Below are positions 42,434-49,899 of a DNA stretch of 64,000 nucleotides, piece by piece. The position numbers were made by a program, and so were the translations under genes. Source of the DNA: Bacillus glycinifermentans (GTDB taxonomy: Bacteria > Bacillota > Bacilli > Bacillales > Bacillaceae). Location of the stretch: positions 558,001-622,000 of the forward strand of contig NZ_LECW02000045.1 of the NCBI RefSeq assembly GCF_001042475.2. The letters are read 5' to 3'. The notes under the pieces are model-generated. The model ran no database searches and was not told where the DNA came from. It worked only from the letters and a program-made list of their open reading frames with translations. Every line of letters starts with the position of its first letter. Position 1 is the first letter of the stretch.

Positions 42434-43351
42434 ATGCGGGTAACCCAAGGTATGATCGCAAAAAATTCATTGCGCTATATCAATTCAAGCTACGGGAAAC
42501 TGGATAAACTGCAATCGCAGATTTCATCGGGGAAAAAGATCACAAAAGCGTCGGATGATCCGATTGTCGCGATGAAAAGCCTGAAATACAATACGCAGCT
42601 CTCACAGGTGGAGCAATATAAAAGCAACGTTTCACAGGCTTACACATGGCTTGAGAATTCAGAAGATAACATCACAGAAGGAATAGACGTGATGGGGAAA
42701 GTTAGAGATTTGGTCGTTCAAGTGAAAAATGGCACGAATGGCGAAGCAGAGCTGGAGGCAACGGGGGTCGAAATCGGCCAATTAAAAGAACAGCTGATTC
42801 AAATCGCCAATACGCAGGTCAACGGACGCTACATTTTTAGCGGATCGAACTCAGACGTCGCACCGATCGTCAAAAATCCTGATGGTTCGTACACGTATAA
42901 TTTTGAAAACTACACAAGCTCTTCCGACGTGAACTTTAACGTTTCCAGCAATGCGACATTAAAGGTGAACGCAAATCCGAATTCAGCCTTTGGAGGAACG
43001 TCAGGCAGCGGGCAAAATGTCTTTGAAATGCTAAATTCTCTTGAAACGGCTTTGAAATCGGGTTCACTTGACGGCATTGACTCTGACGCTGTTTTATCCG
43101 ATATCGACCAGTTCACCAACACGATGAGCTCAGAACGGTCAGATATTGGAGCGCGCTACAATCGGCTTGAATTGATCGACTCCCGTTTAAAGTTGCAGGA
43201 AGAGACAGCCACAAAAGTGTTATCAGACAACGAAGATGTCGATCTTGAAGAAGTGATCACCGATTTTATTACACAGCAGAGCGTTCACAGAGCTGCGCTT
43301 TCTGTCAACGCAAAAATCGTACAGCCGACATTGATTGACTTTTTAAATTAA
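42434..43351 (+). CDS. flgL: FlgL, hook-filament junction protein 3
   Basis: 305-residue flagellin-related protein linking FlgK to the filament. N-terminal [35 protein letters not shown] and C-terminal [18 protein letters not shown] are the conserved helices. The second of two adjacent ATG codons (42434) is 6 nt from GGTAGGGA and is preferred. Ends at a hairpin that separates it from yviE. Confidence 0.94.
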   Translation: MRVTQGMIAKNSLRYINSSYGKLDKLQSQISSGKKITKASDDPIVAMKSLKYNTQLSQVEQYKSNVSQAYTWLENSEDNITEGIDVMGKVRDLVVQVKNGTNGEAELEATGVEIGQLKEQLIQIANTQVNGRYIFSGSNSDVAPIVKNPDGSYTYNFENYTSSSDVNFNVSSNATLKVNANPNSAFGGTSGSGQNVFEMLNSLETALKSGSLDGIDSDAVLSDIDQFTNTMSSERSDIGARYNRLELIDSRLKLQEETATKVLSDNEDVDLEEVITDFITQQSVHRAALSVNAKIVQPTLIDFLN

Positions 43352-43379
43352 AAGCGACTCTTTAAGAGTTGCTTTTTTT
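43352..43379 (+). terminator. Terminator-like hairpin between flgL and yviE
   Basis: AAGCGACTC-tttaa-GAGTTGCTT followed by seven T; the yviE ribosome site starts two bases later. No promoter is visible for yviE, so partial read-through probably sets yviE-fliW-csrA levels. Confidence 0.75.
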
Positions 43380-43395
43380 CAAGGAGGTAACCGTT

Positions 43396-43962
43396 ATGCA
43401 GATGCCAAGGCTGATGATGGAAAGCGTCCAAGGAAGAATCGGTTTGACGACAACGCCGGCGGTCCAGAGCATCGAACAGCCGCACGCCGATTTGGAAATC
43501 GAGCAGCCTCCCGCTGACCTTGAGATTTCAGTGACGCCTTCAAAGCTAACGATTGACCAGACGAAAGCATGGGAAGACTTGGATCGGAAGCATATTTTTA
43601 AAAGGATAGAAGAGGCTGCACAGCAAGGATATCAGGACTGGCTTGACGGGATGGCGCGAACCGCCGAAGAAGGCGACGAAATGATGAGGATCGAAAACAA
43701 AGGCGATCCAATCGCCGAACAGTCAAGAAGAAACTATGAGCCTGAGCAGATTCAGATCGGTGTCCATTTCACCCCGTCTTTTGACAGAGTGAAAATCGCA
43801 TATGAGCCGTCTCAACTCAATATTGAAATAACGCCGCATAAGGCGATCATCAATGCGACGCCTCACAAACCGGTCGTCGATTATACGCCTGGCAAAGTCA
43901 AGGTTGACATGCTGCAATATCCGGAGTTAAAAATAGATGTAGAGTATCCAAACCAAAAGTAA
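43396..43962 (+). CDS. yviE: YviE, flagellar operon protein with short repeats
   Basis: 188-residue DUF6470-type protein of unknown function. Both ends consist of short beta-strand-like repeats with Pro and Lys (DLEIEQPPADLEISVTPSKL; YEPSQLNIEITPHKAII, NATPHKPVVDYTPGKVKVD), flanking a helical middle (HIFKRIEEAAQQGYQDWLDGM). ATG 43396 follows AAGGAGGT. Conserved between flgL and fliW in Bacillus, so a flagellar assembly role is likely but unproven. Confidence 0.88.
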   Translation: MQMPRLMMESVQGRIGLTTTPAVQSIEQPHADLEIEQPPADLEISVTPSKLTIDQTKAWEDLDRKHIFKRIEEAAQQGYQDWLDGMARTAEEGDEMMRIENKGDPIAEQSRRNYEPEQIQIGVHFTPSFDRVKIAYEPSQLNIEITPHKAIINATPHKPVVDYTPGKVKVDMLQYPELKIDVEYPNQK

Positions 43963-43983
43963 ATCAGCAAAGGATCGTGACCA

Positions 43984-44415
43984 ATGATCATTAAAACAAA
44001 ATACCATGGAGAAACGCAAATTCAAGAAGAACAAATCATTATGTTTGCAAACGGCCTGCCGGGATTTTCTGATGAGAAGAAGTTCGTGATCCTGCCGCTT
44101 TCGGAAGACTCCCCGTTCGTCGTTCTCCAGTCGGCGGAAACGGCTGAACTTGCTTTCATTGTGGCAAGTCCGTTTGTGTTTTTCAAGGACTACGGCTTTG
44201 ACCTTGATGAAACGACGGTTGAATTTCTTGAAATTGAAGCGGCCGAAGACGTTGAAGTGATGGCGATTTTAACGATAGAAGAGCCATTTGAAAAATCAAC
44301 GGCGAATTTGATGGCGCCGATCGTCGTAAACCGCAAAAAAATGCTTGGCAAACAAGTGATCTTGCACGACTCCCCTTATCAAACAAAGCATCTGATAGGA
44401 GGGGAATCATGCTAG
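43984..44415 (+). CDS. fliW: FliW, flagellar assembly factor and CsrA antagonist
   Basis: 143-residue protein that binds both flagellin and CsrA. When intracellular Hag is depleted, FliW is free to inhibit CsrA and allow hag translation. Motifs: [30 protein letters not shown] and [21 protein letters not shown]. Overlaps csrA by 7 nt, so the two regulators are translated together. Confidence 0.94.
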   Translation: MIIKTKYHGETQIQEEQIIMFANGLPGFSDEKKFVILPLSEDSPFVVLQSAETAELAFIVASPFVFFKDYGFDLDETTVEFLEIEAAEDVEVMAILTIEEPFEKSTANLMAPIVVNRKKMLGKQVILHDSPYQTKHLIGGESC

Positions 44416-44633
44416 TCTTATCGCGCAAACTCAATGAAGCGATTCAGATCGGCGATGATATAGAAGTGAAAGTCATCGCAATTGACGGAGACCAGGTGAA
44501 AATCGGCATCGACGCGCCCAAGCATATCGATATTCACCGCAAGGAAATCTATATGGCTATCCAGGAAGAAAACAGCCGGGCCGCTTCCATTTCAAACGAT
44601 TTGCTGGCGAAATTATCCTCACAAAAAAAGTGA
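44409..44633 (+). CDS. csrA: CsrA, RNA-binding translational repressor of hag
   Basis: 74-residue homodimeric regulator: [38 protein letters not shown], with the RNA-contacting residues R6 and the VHRKE-like loop (DIHRKEIY). In B. subtilis it represses hag by covering its ribosome site. GATAGGAGGGG precedes the ATG inside fliW. The stop codon lies in the ascending arm of its terminator. Confidence 0.95.
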   Translation: MLVLSRKLNEAIQIGDDIEVKVIAIDGDQVKIGIDAPKHIDIHRKEIYMAIQEENSRAASISNDLLAKLSSQKK

Positions 44634-44643
44634 GGATTTTTTT
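44615..44643 (+). terminator. Terminator of the fliW-csrA operon
   Basis: ATCCTCAC, 7-nt A loop, GTGAGGAT followed by T7; overlaps the csrA stop codon. Confidence 0.92.
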
Positions 44644-44653
44644 ATTTTTGTTA

Positions 44654-44680
44654 TAAACAATTTCAGGGTTCCTCCGATAT
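44654..44680 (+). promoter_or_regulatory. Sigma-D promoter of hag
   Basis: TAAA (44654-44657), 15 bp, TCCGATAT (44673-44680). Seven of eight -10 positions match. Confidence 0.93.
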
Positions 44681-44721
44681 AAAGTATGTAGCAGGAAGGA
44701 CAGCCTGAATGCTTCAAAACA

Positions 44722-44755
44722 TGCACATGGACGTGCAATCAAATTTCAAGGAGGA
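44722..44755 (+). promoter_or_regulatory. CsrA-binding sites in the hag leader
   Basis: A 5-bp hairpin TGCAC/GTGCA displays GGA in its loop ATGGAC (44727-44732), the classic high-affinity CsrA site. A second GGA site, CAAGGAGGA (44747-44755), is the ribosome site itself. Two sites about 20 nt apart match the dual-site arrangement known for B. subtilis hag. Confidence 0.8.
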
Positions 44756-44763
44756 AATACAAA

Positions 44764-45696
44764 ATGAGAATCAACCACAACATTGCTGCGCTTAACACGC
44801 TGAACCGCCTGTCTTCAAACAATGGCGCAAGCCAAAAGAACATGGAGAAACTTTCTTCAGGTCTTCGCATCAACCGTGCCGGAGATGACGCAGCAGGTCT
44901 TGCGATCTCTGAAAAAATGAGAGGACAAATCCGCGGATTAGAAATGGCTTCTAAAAACGCTCAAGACGGTATCTCTCTTATCCAAACAGCTGAGGGCGCA
45001 TTGACTGAAACTCACTCAATCCTTCAACGTGTACGTGAACTAGTTGTTCAAGCTGGAAACACTGGTACACAACAAACTGAGGACTTAACAGCTATTCAAG
45101 ACGAAATCACAGCATTAAAGGACGAAATTGATGGCATCTCAGAACGTACAGAGTTCAACGGTAAGAAATTGTTGGATGGTACTTTCAAAGCACCAGCAGA
45201 TCCAGCAAACCCAACAGCAACTGATAAATCTTTAGTTTTCCAAATTGGAGCTAACGCAACGCAACAAATTTCTGTTAACATTGAAAAAATGAGCACGGAT
45301 GCATTAGGAGTTAAAGATCCTGCAGATGCTACTGGTCAAACTATGTTAGCTAACCAATCAGTTAAAGATATCAATGTAACTAAATTTGCTGATAACGCAG
45401 CTACTGCAACTGATGTTGGTTTTGATACTCAACTAAAAATCGTTGATTCAGCGATCAACCAAGTATCTGCACAGCGTGCAAAACTTGGTGCAGTTCAAAA
45501 CCGTCTAGAGCACACAATCAACAACCTAAGCGCTTCTGGTGAAAACCTAACAGCTGCTGAGTCTCGTATCCGTGACGTTGACATGGCGAAAGAAATGAGC
45601 GAGTTCACGAAGAACAACATTCTTTCCCAAGCTTCTCAAGCGATGCTTGCTCAAGCGAACCAACAGCCGCAAAACGTGCTTCAATTGCTTCGCTAA
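44764..45696 (+). CDS. hag: Hag, flagellin
   Basis: 310-residue filament protein. N-terminal MRINHNIAALNTLNRLSSNN and C-terminal NNILSQASQAMLAQANQQPQNVLQLLR are the conserved D0/D1 helices. The short middle (about residues 135-220) is the surface-exposed variable part, with a Pro/Ala-rich stretch (APADPANPTATDKS). Its synonymous codon choice shifts in the middle: only 3 of 20 third positions are G or C in 45181-45240, against 13 of 20 at the 5' end. Preceded by AAGGAGG and a CsrA-controlled leader. Confidence 0.97.
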   Translation: MRINHNIAALNTLNRLSSNNGASQKNMEKLSSGLRINRAGDDAAGLAISEKMRGQIRGLEMASKNAQDGISLIQTAEGALTETHSILQRVRELVVQAGNTGTQQTEDLTAIQDEITALKDEIDGISERTEFNGKKLLDGTFKAPADPANPTATDKSLVFQIGANATQQISVNIEKMSTDALGVKDPADATGQTMLANQSVKDINVTKFADNAATATDVGFDTQLKIVDSAINQVSAQRAKLGAVQNRLEHTINNLSASGENLTAAESRIRDVDMAKEMSEFTKNNILSQASQAMLAQANQQPQNVLQLLR

Positions 45697-45702
45697 TTGC
45701 AT

Positions 45703-45735
45703 AAAAAGATCCTGGCTTTTGCTAGGGTCTTTTTT
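45703..45735 (+). terminator. Terminator of hag
   Basis: AAAAAGATCCTGGC-tttt-GCTAGGGTCTTTTTT; the stem includes G-U pairs. Confidence 0.9.
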
Positions 45736-45820
45736 AATTATAATGTCATGGCAGGAATCCGATCAGTGGATTGCTGCTTTTTTATTTTGAATTTAAAAAG
45801 AGTTTTTTCCATAAATTTAT

Positions 45821-45848
45821 TAAAATCTATCACTCGCTTAGCCGATAT
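45821..45848 (+). promoter_or_regulatory. Sigma-D promoter of flaG-fliDST
   Basis: TAAA (45821-45824), 16 bp, GCCGATAT (45841-45848), with a perfect -10. Confidence 0.88.
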
Positions 45849-45882
45849 AAATTTTAGATCATAGCATAGGGGATGGTAAAAA

Positions 45883-46221
45883 TTGTCGATCGGAAGACTG
45901 ACATCTTTGGAGCCTATTATTGATGCTTACAAGACGCAGATGATGAGCAAACAGCAGGAAGTTGGGGAAAAGGTGCAGCAGCTTTCTTCAGAATTTTCGT
46001 TTCCTCAGCTTGAAAGAACGGTACAGGGCGCCAACAAGCTTTTGGAGCCGTCGCAAGTTCACCTTCAGTTTGAGCTTCACGAAAAGCTGGGCGAGTATTA
46101 TGTGAAGGTTGTGGACGATAAGACGAATGAAGTGGTTCGGGAAATCCCGCCCAAGCAGTGGCTCGATTTTTATGCGGCCATGGCTGAATTTATGGGGTTA
46201 ATAGTCGATAAATCAACATAG
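45883..46221 (+). CDS. flaG: FlaG family protein (YvyC)
   Basis: 112-residue protein with the FlaG domain in its C-terminal half ([33 protein letters not shown]). FlaG homologues influence filament length; the molecular role is not settled. The start is TTG 45883, 8 nt after AGGGGAT. First gene of the fliDST transcription unit. Confidence 0.9.
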   Translation: MSIGRLTSLEPIIDAYKTQMMSKQQEVGEKVQQLSSEFSFPQLERTVQGANKLLEPSQVHLQFELHEKLGEYYVKVVDDKTNEVVREIPPKQWLDFYAAMAEFMGLIVDKST

Positions 46222-46237
46222 AAGAGGAGTGTTTGAT

Positions 46238-47722
46238 ATGGTAACGAGAATTTCAGGTTTGGCTTCCGGTATGGATATTGACGAGATCGTCAGCAAGTTG
46301 ATGAAAACGGAGCGTGCTCCGCTTGATAAGCTGAAGCAAAAGAAACAGACGCTCGAGTGGCAGCGGGACAGCTATCGTGAAATCAATACTAAAATTAAAG
46401 ACTTGCAGGAATTAACTTATACCATGCTTCGTCCGAGTACATACGGGGCGAAGAAAGTGACGAGTTCTGATGAGTCGGCAGTTACGGCGACAGGAACCAC
46501 CAATGCAGCTTCAAGCACGATCCAGGTAAACAGACTTGCGAGTGCGGCTACTTACAAATCTTCCAATCTTTCAGGCTACACCGGCAGCGATCAAACGCTG
46601 GCCTTTCAGGTGACAGCCCCTGGAGCAACAGAAGCGAAAAAGATTGAAATCAAGGTGGCAAGCACGGATACATTAGATGACATCGTTTCAAAAATTAACA
46701 GCTCCGGTTTAGGTGTAACAGCGATTAAAGACAAGATTTACAACGGGTCTGAATATGTGGAAACGATCGCATTGACATCAAAAGCCACCGGTGCAGGCGG
46801 CAGCATTCAAGCTGCTGATGCAGCGACAGCAAGCTTCATGACAGATCAGCTCGGTTTTGCGTTTGACAGCGGCAACAAGCTGGTCGCCAGCCAGGAAGGG
46901 AAAAACGCAGAAGTCGTTATCAACGGATTGCAAATGGAGAAAACGTCCAACAATTTTACCGTCAATAATGTGACGTATACGCTGAAAAATACGACAAAAA
47001 GTGCAGTCTCATTAGACGTTTCTACTGACGTTGACACTATATTTAATCAAATCAAAGATTTTGTCACAAAGTACAATGATCTCGTCGATACGATCAACGG
47101 CAAGCTGACTGAGGAGAAATACCGCGATTATACACCGCTGACAGATGAACAAAGGGAAGCGATGTCAGATAAGCAAGTTGAGCTTTGGGAAGAAAAAGCG
47201 AAAAGCGGTCTATTAAGAAACGATACTATTCTAAGCGGCGCAGCAAACCAAATGCGGACTGACTTTTATTCCAATGTATCCGTAAATGGAGAATCCCTGA
47301 ATTTAACTCAGTTCGGCATCACAACATCAAGCACGTACAATCAGCGCGGTCATTTAGAGATCAACGAAGAAAAACTGAAAGCAAAAATCGCGGAAGATCC
47401 TGACGCTGTGGCAAACCTCTTTATGGCGGGAACAAGCAGCAAGGATGAAAGCTATAACGAAAAAGGCATCATGAGGCGGTTTCAGTCTGTATTAACAGAT
47501 ACGAAGAAACAGATTGAAGGCAAAGCCGGAAACTCTTCAATGTCAACCAACGATTACTCGATCGGGAAAAATTTAAAACAAGTCGCAACCGATATTTCCA
47601 CGTGGACGGATCGTCTGGCGCAAATTGAAAACCGCTACTATGCGAAATTCACCACGATGGATAAAGCGATTCAAAAATTGAACGAACAATCGACATACAT
47701 TTCGCAAATGCTTGGACAATAA
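46238..47722 (+). CDS. fliD: FliD, filament cap protein
   Basis: 494-residue cap and flagellin-folding protein at the filament tip. N-terminal [19 protein letters not shown] and C-terminal coiled coil ([38 protein letters not shown]) frame the outer domains. ATG 46238 is 8 nt after AGAGGAG; the in-frame GTG 46229 overlaps that site and is rejected. Confidence 0.95.
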   Translation: MVTRISGLASGMDIDEIVSKLMKTERAPLDKLKQKKQTLEWQRDSYREINTKIKDLQELTYTMLRPSTYGAKKVTSSDESAVTATGTTNAASSTIQVNRLASAATYKSSNLSGYTGSDQTLAFQVTAPGATEAKKIEIKVASTDTLDDIVSKINSSGLGVTAIKDKIYNGSEYVETIALTSKATGAGGSIQAADAATASFMTDQLGFAFDSGNKLVASQEGKNAEVVINGLQMEKTSNNFTVNNVTYTLKNTTKSAVSLDVSTDVDTIFNQIKDFVTKYNDLVDTINGKLTEEKYRDYTPLTDEQREAMSDKQVELWEEKAKSGLLRNDTILSGAANQMRTDFYSNVSVNGESLNLTQFGITTSSTYNQRGHLEINEEKLKAKIAEDPDAVANLFMAGTSSKDESYNEKGIMRRFQSVLTDTKKQIEGKAGNSSMSTNDYSIGKNLKQVATDISTWTDRLAQIENRYYAKFTTMDKAIQKLNEQSTYISQMLGQ

Positions 47723-47743
47723 TCGGAATCTGGAGGATCAAGA

Positions 47744-48145
47744 ATGGCTTTAAACAATCCGTATGCAGCTTATCAGCAAAATTCGATTAACATGAAAAGC
47801 CCCGGGGAATTGACGCTCATGTTATACGACGGCTGCCTGAAATTTATGAAGCTGGCCAAACAGGCGATCGAACAAGGGGATTTGGAAATGAAAAATACGA
47901 ACCTTGTGAAAGCGCAAAACATCATCCAGGAGCTAAATGTAACGTTAAACCGGGAAGTGGAGCTGGCCGGATCAATGGGTGCGATGTATGAGTATATCTA
48001 CCGCCGTTTAATCGAAGCGAATATTAACAATGACAAAGACATTGTGACAGAAGTCGAAGGGTATGTGAAAGACTTCCGCGATGCGTGGAAGCAGGCGATT
48101 CAAATCGAGCGGCAAGGCCGGTTCGGAACAGGCGGGCACGTATAA
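47744..48145 (+). CDS. fliS: FliS, flagellin export chaperone
   Basis: 133-residue helical chaperone that binds the C-terminus of Hag and, in B. subtilis, supports the Hag-FliW-CsrA circuit. N-terminal NNPYAAYQQNSINMKSPGEL and TLMLYDGCLKFM are diagnostic. Overlaps fliT by one base (TAATG). Confidence 0.95.
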   Translation: MALNNPYAAYQQNSINMKSPGELTLMLYDGCLKFMKLAKQAIEQGDLEMKNTNLVKAQNIIQELNVTLNREVELAGSMGAMYEYIYRRLIEANINNDKDIVTEVEGYVKDFRDAWKQAIQIERQGRFGTGGHV

Positions 48146-48486
48146 TGGGCAAAGCAGAGCTGTTCTATAACGAAACGAAAAACATGCTCGCGAAGGTGAA
48201 GGACGCCCCTGAAAGCGATGAGCTGCTTCAGGCAATTGAAGATTTTCTCCAGAAACGCGATGGCTTGATCAAAGAGATCAAGCCGCCGCTTTCTCATGAA
48301 GAAAAGCTTGAAATGAAGAAGGTGCTTGAGCTGGAACCGCTGGTTGCAGCCGAATTGAAAAGGCTGCAGCAGGATATCAAAAAAGAGCTGCTTCAGACGA
48401 AGAAAAAACGAACTCTTCATCAAACGTACAGAAATCCGTACAACAATATAACGATTGACGGCACGTACTACGACAAGCGCAAATAG
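48145..48486 (+). CDS. fliT: FliT, flagellar export chaperone
   Basis: 113-residue helical protein, the presumed FliD chaperone. ATG 48145 overlaps the fliS stop; the open frame upstream to 48085 is the shadow of fliS. It ends in a basic tail (KKRTLHQTYRNPYNN). Confidence 0.88.
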   Translation: MGKAELFYNETKNMLAKVKDAPESDELLQAIEDFLQKRDGLIKEIKPPLSHEEKLEMKKVLELEPLVAAELKRLQQDIKKELLQTKKKRTLHQTYRNPYNNITIDGTYYDKRK

Positions 48487-48495
48487 GTGATAGTT

Positions 48496-48873
48496 TTGAC
48501 GAGCACCTCGGATTATATGCTTTTATCAACTTATTATCAGCTGCTTTTTACAGTTGAGGAAGGGCTTTGCTACTTAATCGAGGCAGACCGGAACTTTGAA
48601 AAAACAGAAGGCGAACGGATTTTTAACGACCTCATCTATGCATTTTTCCACATCGACTCGTCGCACGCTCTTCTTCTTTCCATTATGAAGACAAGCTGTG
48701 CCGAGTCTTCGATCCGTTCCTTTGACAAAGTCTTCTGCGGGTTTGACAGCCTGATTTATTACACTTTTCCTTCTGCTGAATTTCAGGACTGCTTGCAAAA
48801 CCGGTTTCTGCCTCTTTATCGACATTGGATGGCCGGGATTCATCGATGTATGGAGCCGTTTGTCATTCATTAA
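48496..48873 (+). CDS. Unrecognised small protein at the end of the fliDST operon
   Basis: About 125 residues, mainly helical, with aromatic residues and five spaced cysteines (EGLCYL, KTSCAE, KVFCGF, QDCLQN, HRCMEP). No signal peptide or membrane segment is evident. TTG 48496 follows AGGTGAT by a few nt; GTG 48487 is the upstream alternative and adjoins the fliT stop. The tight spacing and the terminator after it (48920-48947) make it the last gene of the sigma-D operon. I do not recognise the family, and B. subtilis 168 has hpf next after fliT as far as I recall. Confidence 0.7.
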   Translation: MTSTSDYMLLSTYYQLLFTVEEGLCYLIEADRNFEKTEGERIFNDLIYAFFHIDSSHALLLSIMKTSCAESSIRSFDKVFCGFDSLIYYTFPSAEFQDCLQNRFLPLYRHWMAGIHRCMEPFVIH

Positions 48874-48919
48874 CTTCGGAAATCGAAAAAGACAAATTTG
48901 AAACAATCGAATTCGCTTT

Positions 48920-48947
48920 AAGGGCATGTTCATCATGCTCTTTTTTC
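48920..48947 (+). terminator. Terminator of the flaG-fliDST operon
   Basis: AAGGGCATG-ttcat-CATGCTCTT then a T tract. Confidence 0.88.
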
Positions 48948-49099
48948 TAAATAAATGATAAGTTTTCCTTAAGCCAACCCGTTCTGATTTCTTCCGGTCA
49001 TGAATATATTTAGGATTTAATAAAGGGATTTCGGCTGCCCGTGTATACATAAATGGACAAACTTCGTCAAAATTCACGGATTTTTCACATAATTTTTAC

Positions 49100-49135
49100 G
49101 TTTCAGCAGGAATGAAGAAGGGAAAAGGCGAAATA
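49100..49135 (+). promoter_or_regulatory. Overlapping sigma-B and sigma-H promoters of hpf
   Basis: Sigma B: GTTTCA (49100-49105), 14 bp, GGGAAA (49120-49125), fitting GTTTWW-N14-GGGWAW except one base. Sigma H: GCAGGAATG (49106-49114), 12 bp, GGCGAAATA (49127-49135), near RNAGGAWWW-N12-RNNGAATWW. Dual sigma-B/sigma-H control is established for B. subtilis yvyD. Confidence 0.75.
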
Positions 49136-49173
49136 TATTTACATATCCTTAATATAAAGGAGGCGTTCTTTTG

Positions 49174-49734
49174 ATGGAGTTCAACGTCAGAGGAGAAAAC
49201 ATTGAGGTGACAGCAGCATTAAGGGAACACGTCGAGAAGAAAATTGGAAAGCTGGGACGTTATTTTGAAAATGATGTCGATGCGATCGTCAACGTCAATC
49301 TGAAGTTCTACAATGATCAGGAATCAAAGGTTGAAGTGACCATTCCAATGACAGACCTCTCCCTCCGTGCCGAGGTTCATCACGAAGATATGTACAATGC
49401 AATCGATCTCGCAGCAAACAAACTCGAACGTCAAATTCGCAAGCACAAAACGAAAGTGAACCGGAAGTTTCGCGAAAAAGGTTTACCGAAGGATTTGTTT
49501 GCGGAAGGGAACGGCATCGGCACAGCTTTGCAGGAAGAAATCGACGAAGAACAGCCTCAGGTTGTCCGTCAAAAACGGTTTAATTTAAAGCCGATGGATA
49601 ACGAAGAAGCGATTTTACAGATGAATATGCTTGGGCACAGCTTCTTTGTATTCACGAACGCCGAAACCAATCTGACCAATGTGGTTTATCGCAGGAATGA
49701 CGGAAAGTACGGTTTGATCGAACCGACTGAATAA
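49174..49734 (+). CDS. hpf: Long-form ribosome hibernation promoting factor (Hpf/YvyD)
   Basis: 186-residue protein that dimerises 70S ribosomes into inactive 100S particles under stress. N-terminal S30AE domain (FNVRGENIEVTAALREHVEKKIGKL, VNVNLKFYNDQESKVEVTIPM), linker, and C-terminal dimerisation domain (RFNLKPMDNEEAILQMNMLGHSFFVFTNAET). ATG 49174 is 9 nt after AAAGGAGGC; TTG 49171 is an alternative. Confidence 0.95.
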   Translation: MEFNVRGENIEVTAALREHVEKKIGKLGRYFENDVDAIVNVNLKFYNDQESKVEVTIPMTDLSLRAEVHHEDMYNAIDLAANKLERQIRKHKTKVNRKFREKGLPKDLFAEGNGIGTALQEEIDEEQPQVVRQKRFNLKPMDNEEAILQMNMLGHSFFVFTNAETNLTNVVYRRNDGKYGLIEPTE

Positions 49735-49751
49735 TAAAAGAATGCATACAT

Positions 49752-49782
49752 CCCTCTCGGATTTTCCGAAGAGGGGTTTTTT
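49752..49782 (+). terminator. Terminator of hpf
   Basis: CCCTCT-CGG, small loop, CCG-a-AGAGGGG followed by T6; one bulged base. Confidence 0.85.
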
Positions 49783-49899
49783 CCGTCTCCGGGCGGTAAA
49801 TTGTTTGGAAATGACAAAAGGTGTGATATGATATTGCATATATGAAAATTACTGTTTGCCTGCTAATAAACAAGGAAATTTACAGAGGAGCGTTATTCT

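Noticed and set aside
48574-49077. 167-codon minus-strand frame over the small gene after fliT
   Set aside because: It crosses the operon terminator at 48920-48947, has no ribosome site and shows reverse-frame composition. The plus-strand frame is far better placed.
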